Source of the DNA: an uncultured Treponema sp.
Lineage (GTDB): Bacteria; Spirochaetota; Spirochaetia; Treponematales; Treponemataceae
Direction of reading: 5' to 3'
NCBI GenBank assembly: GCA_947176045.1
Contig: CAMWPF010000112.1
Location: 1 to 5,634 of the forward strand
Length of the DNA: 5,634 nt
Every line of letters starts with the position of its first letter. Position 1 is the first letter of the stretch. Below are positions 5,631 through 5,634 of this stretch, in pieces. The translations under genes and the position numbers were made by a program. The notes beneath the pieces are model-generated. The model was not told the origin of the DNA and did no database searches. It saw only the letters and a list, made by a program, of their open reading frames with translations.

Positions 5631-5634
5631 GCAC

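Overview
All five genes in this 5.6-kb window lie on the minus strand, so the functional order runs from high to low coordinates. The gene content (bacterial-type AspRS, WYL regulator, MgtC-family protein, and the start of a small protein resembling spirochaete DUF5312 proteins) and the moderately GC-rich composition suggest a spirochaete, most likely a Treponema relative. That assignment comes from remembered family resemblance, not from a search. I see no mobile element, CRISPR array or RNA gene. No stretch over 65 bp lies outside a gene.

Layout, in transcription order: (1) 5617-4544, a polytopic WecA/TagO-type polyprenyl-phosphate sugar-1-phosphate transferase; (2) 4494-2674, aspS, a complete bacterial AspRS of 606 residues; (3) 2670-1711, a HTH-WYL-WCX transcriptional regulator that begins 3 nt after the aspS stop, in the same frame, and has no ATG, GTG or TTG that could encode its HTH; (4) 1672-938, a protein built like a short-chain dehydrogenase but with all three signature motifs degraded; (5) 896-222, an MgtC/SapB-family membrane protein; (6) 158-1, the first 52 codons of a small protein that continues past the left edge.

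The most coherent unexplained signal is how translation starts. Four of the six genes (WecA-like, aspS, SDR-like and the left partial gene) have no Shine-Dalgarno sequence, but each has a -10-like hexamer (TATAAC, TAGAAT, TATACT, TACACT) ending only 6-9 nt before the ATG. Three of these also have an acceptable -35 at 16-17 bp; the fourth -35 would lie outside the window. This predicts transcripts that begin at or within about 3 nt of the start codon, that is, leaderless mRNAs. mgtC, which looks operon-internal, is the only gene with a textbook GGAGGT. The regulator behind aspS appears to use CTG (or ATA) and termination-coupled reinitiation.

Functionally this looks like a housekeeping segment (tRNA charging, envelope glycan initiation) followed by a small regulator / pseudo-enzyme / MgtC cluster. 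No known pathway joins them. The neighbourhood suggests, but does not prove, that the WYL protein controls itself or the two genes behind it.
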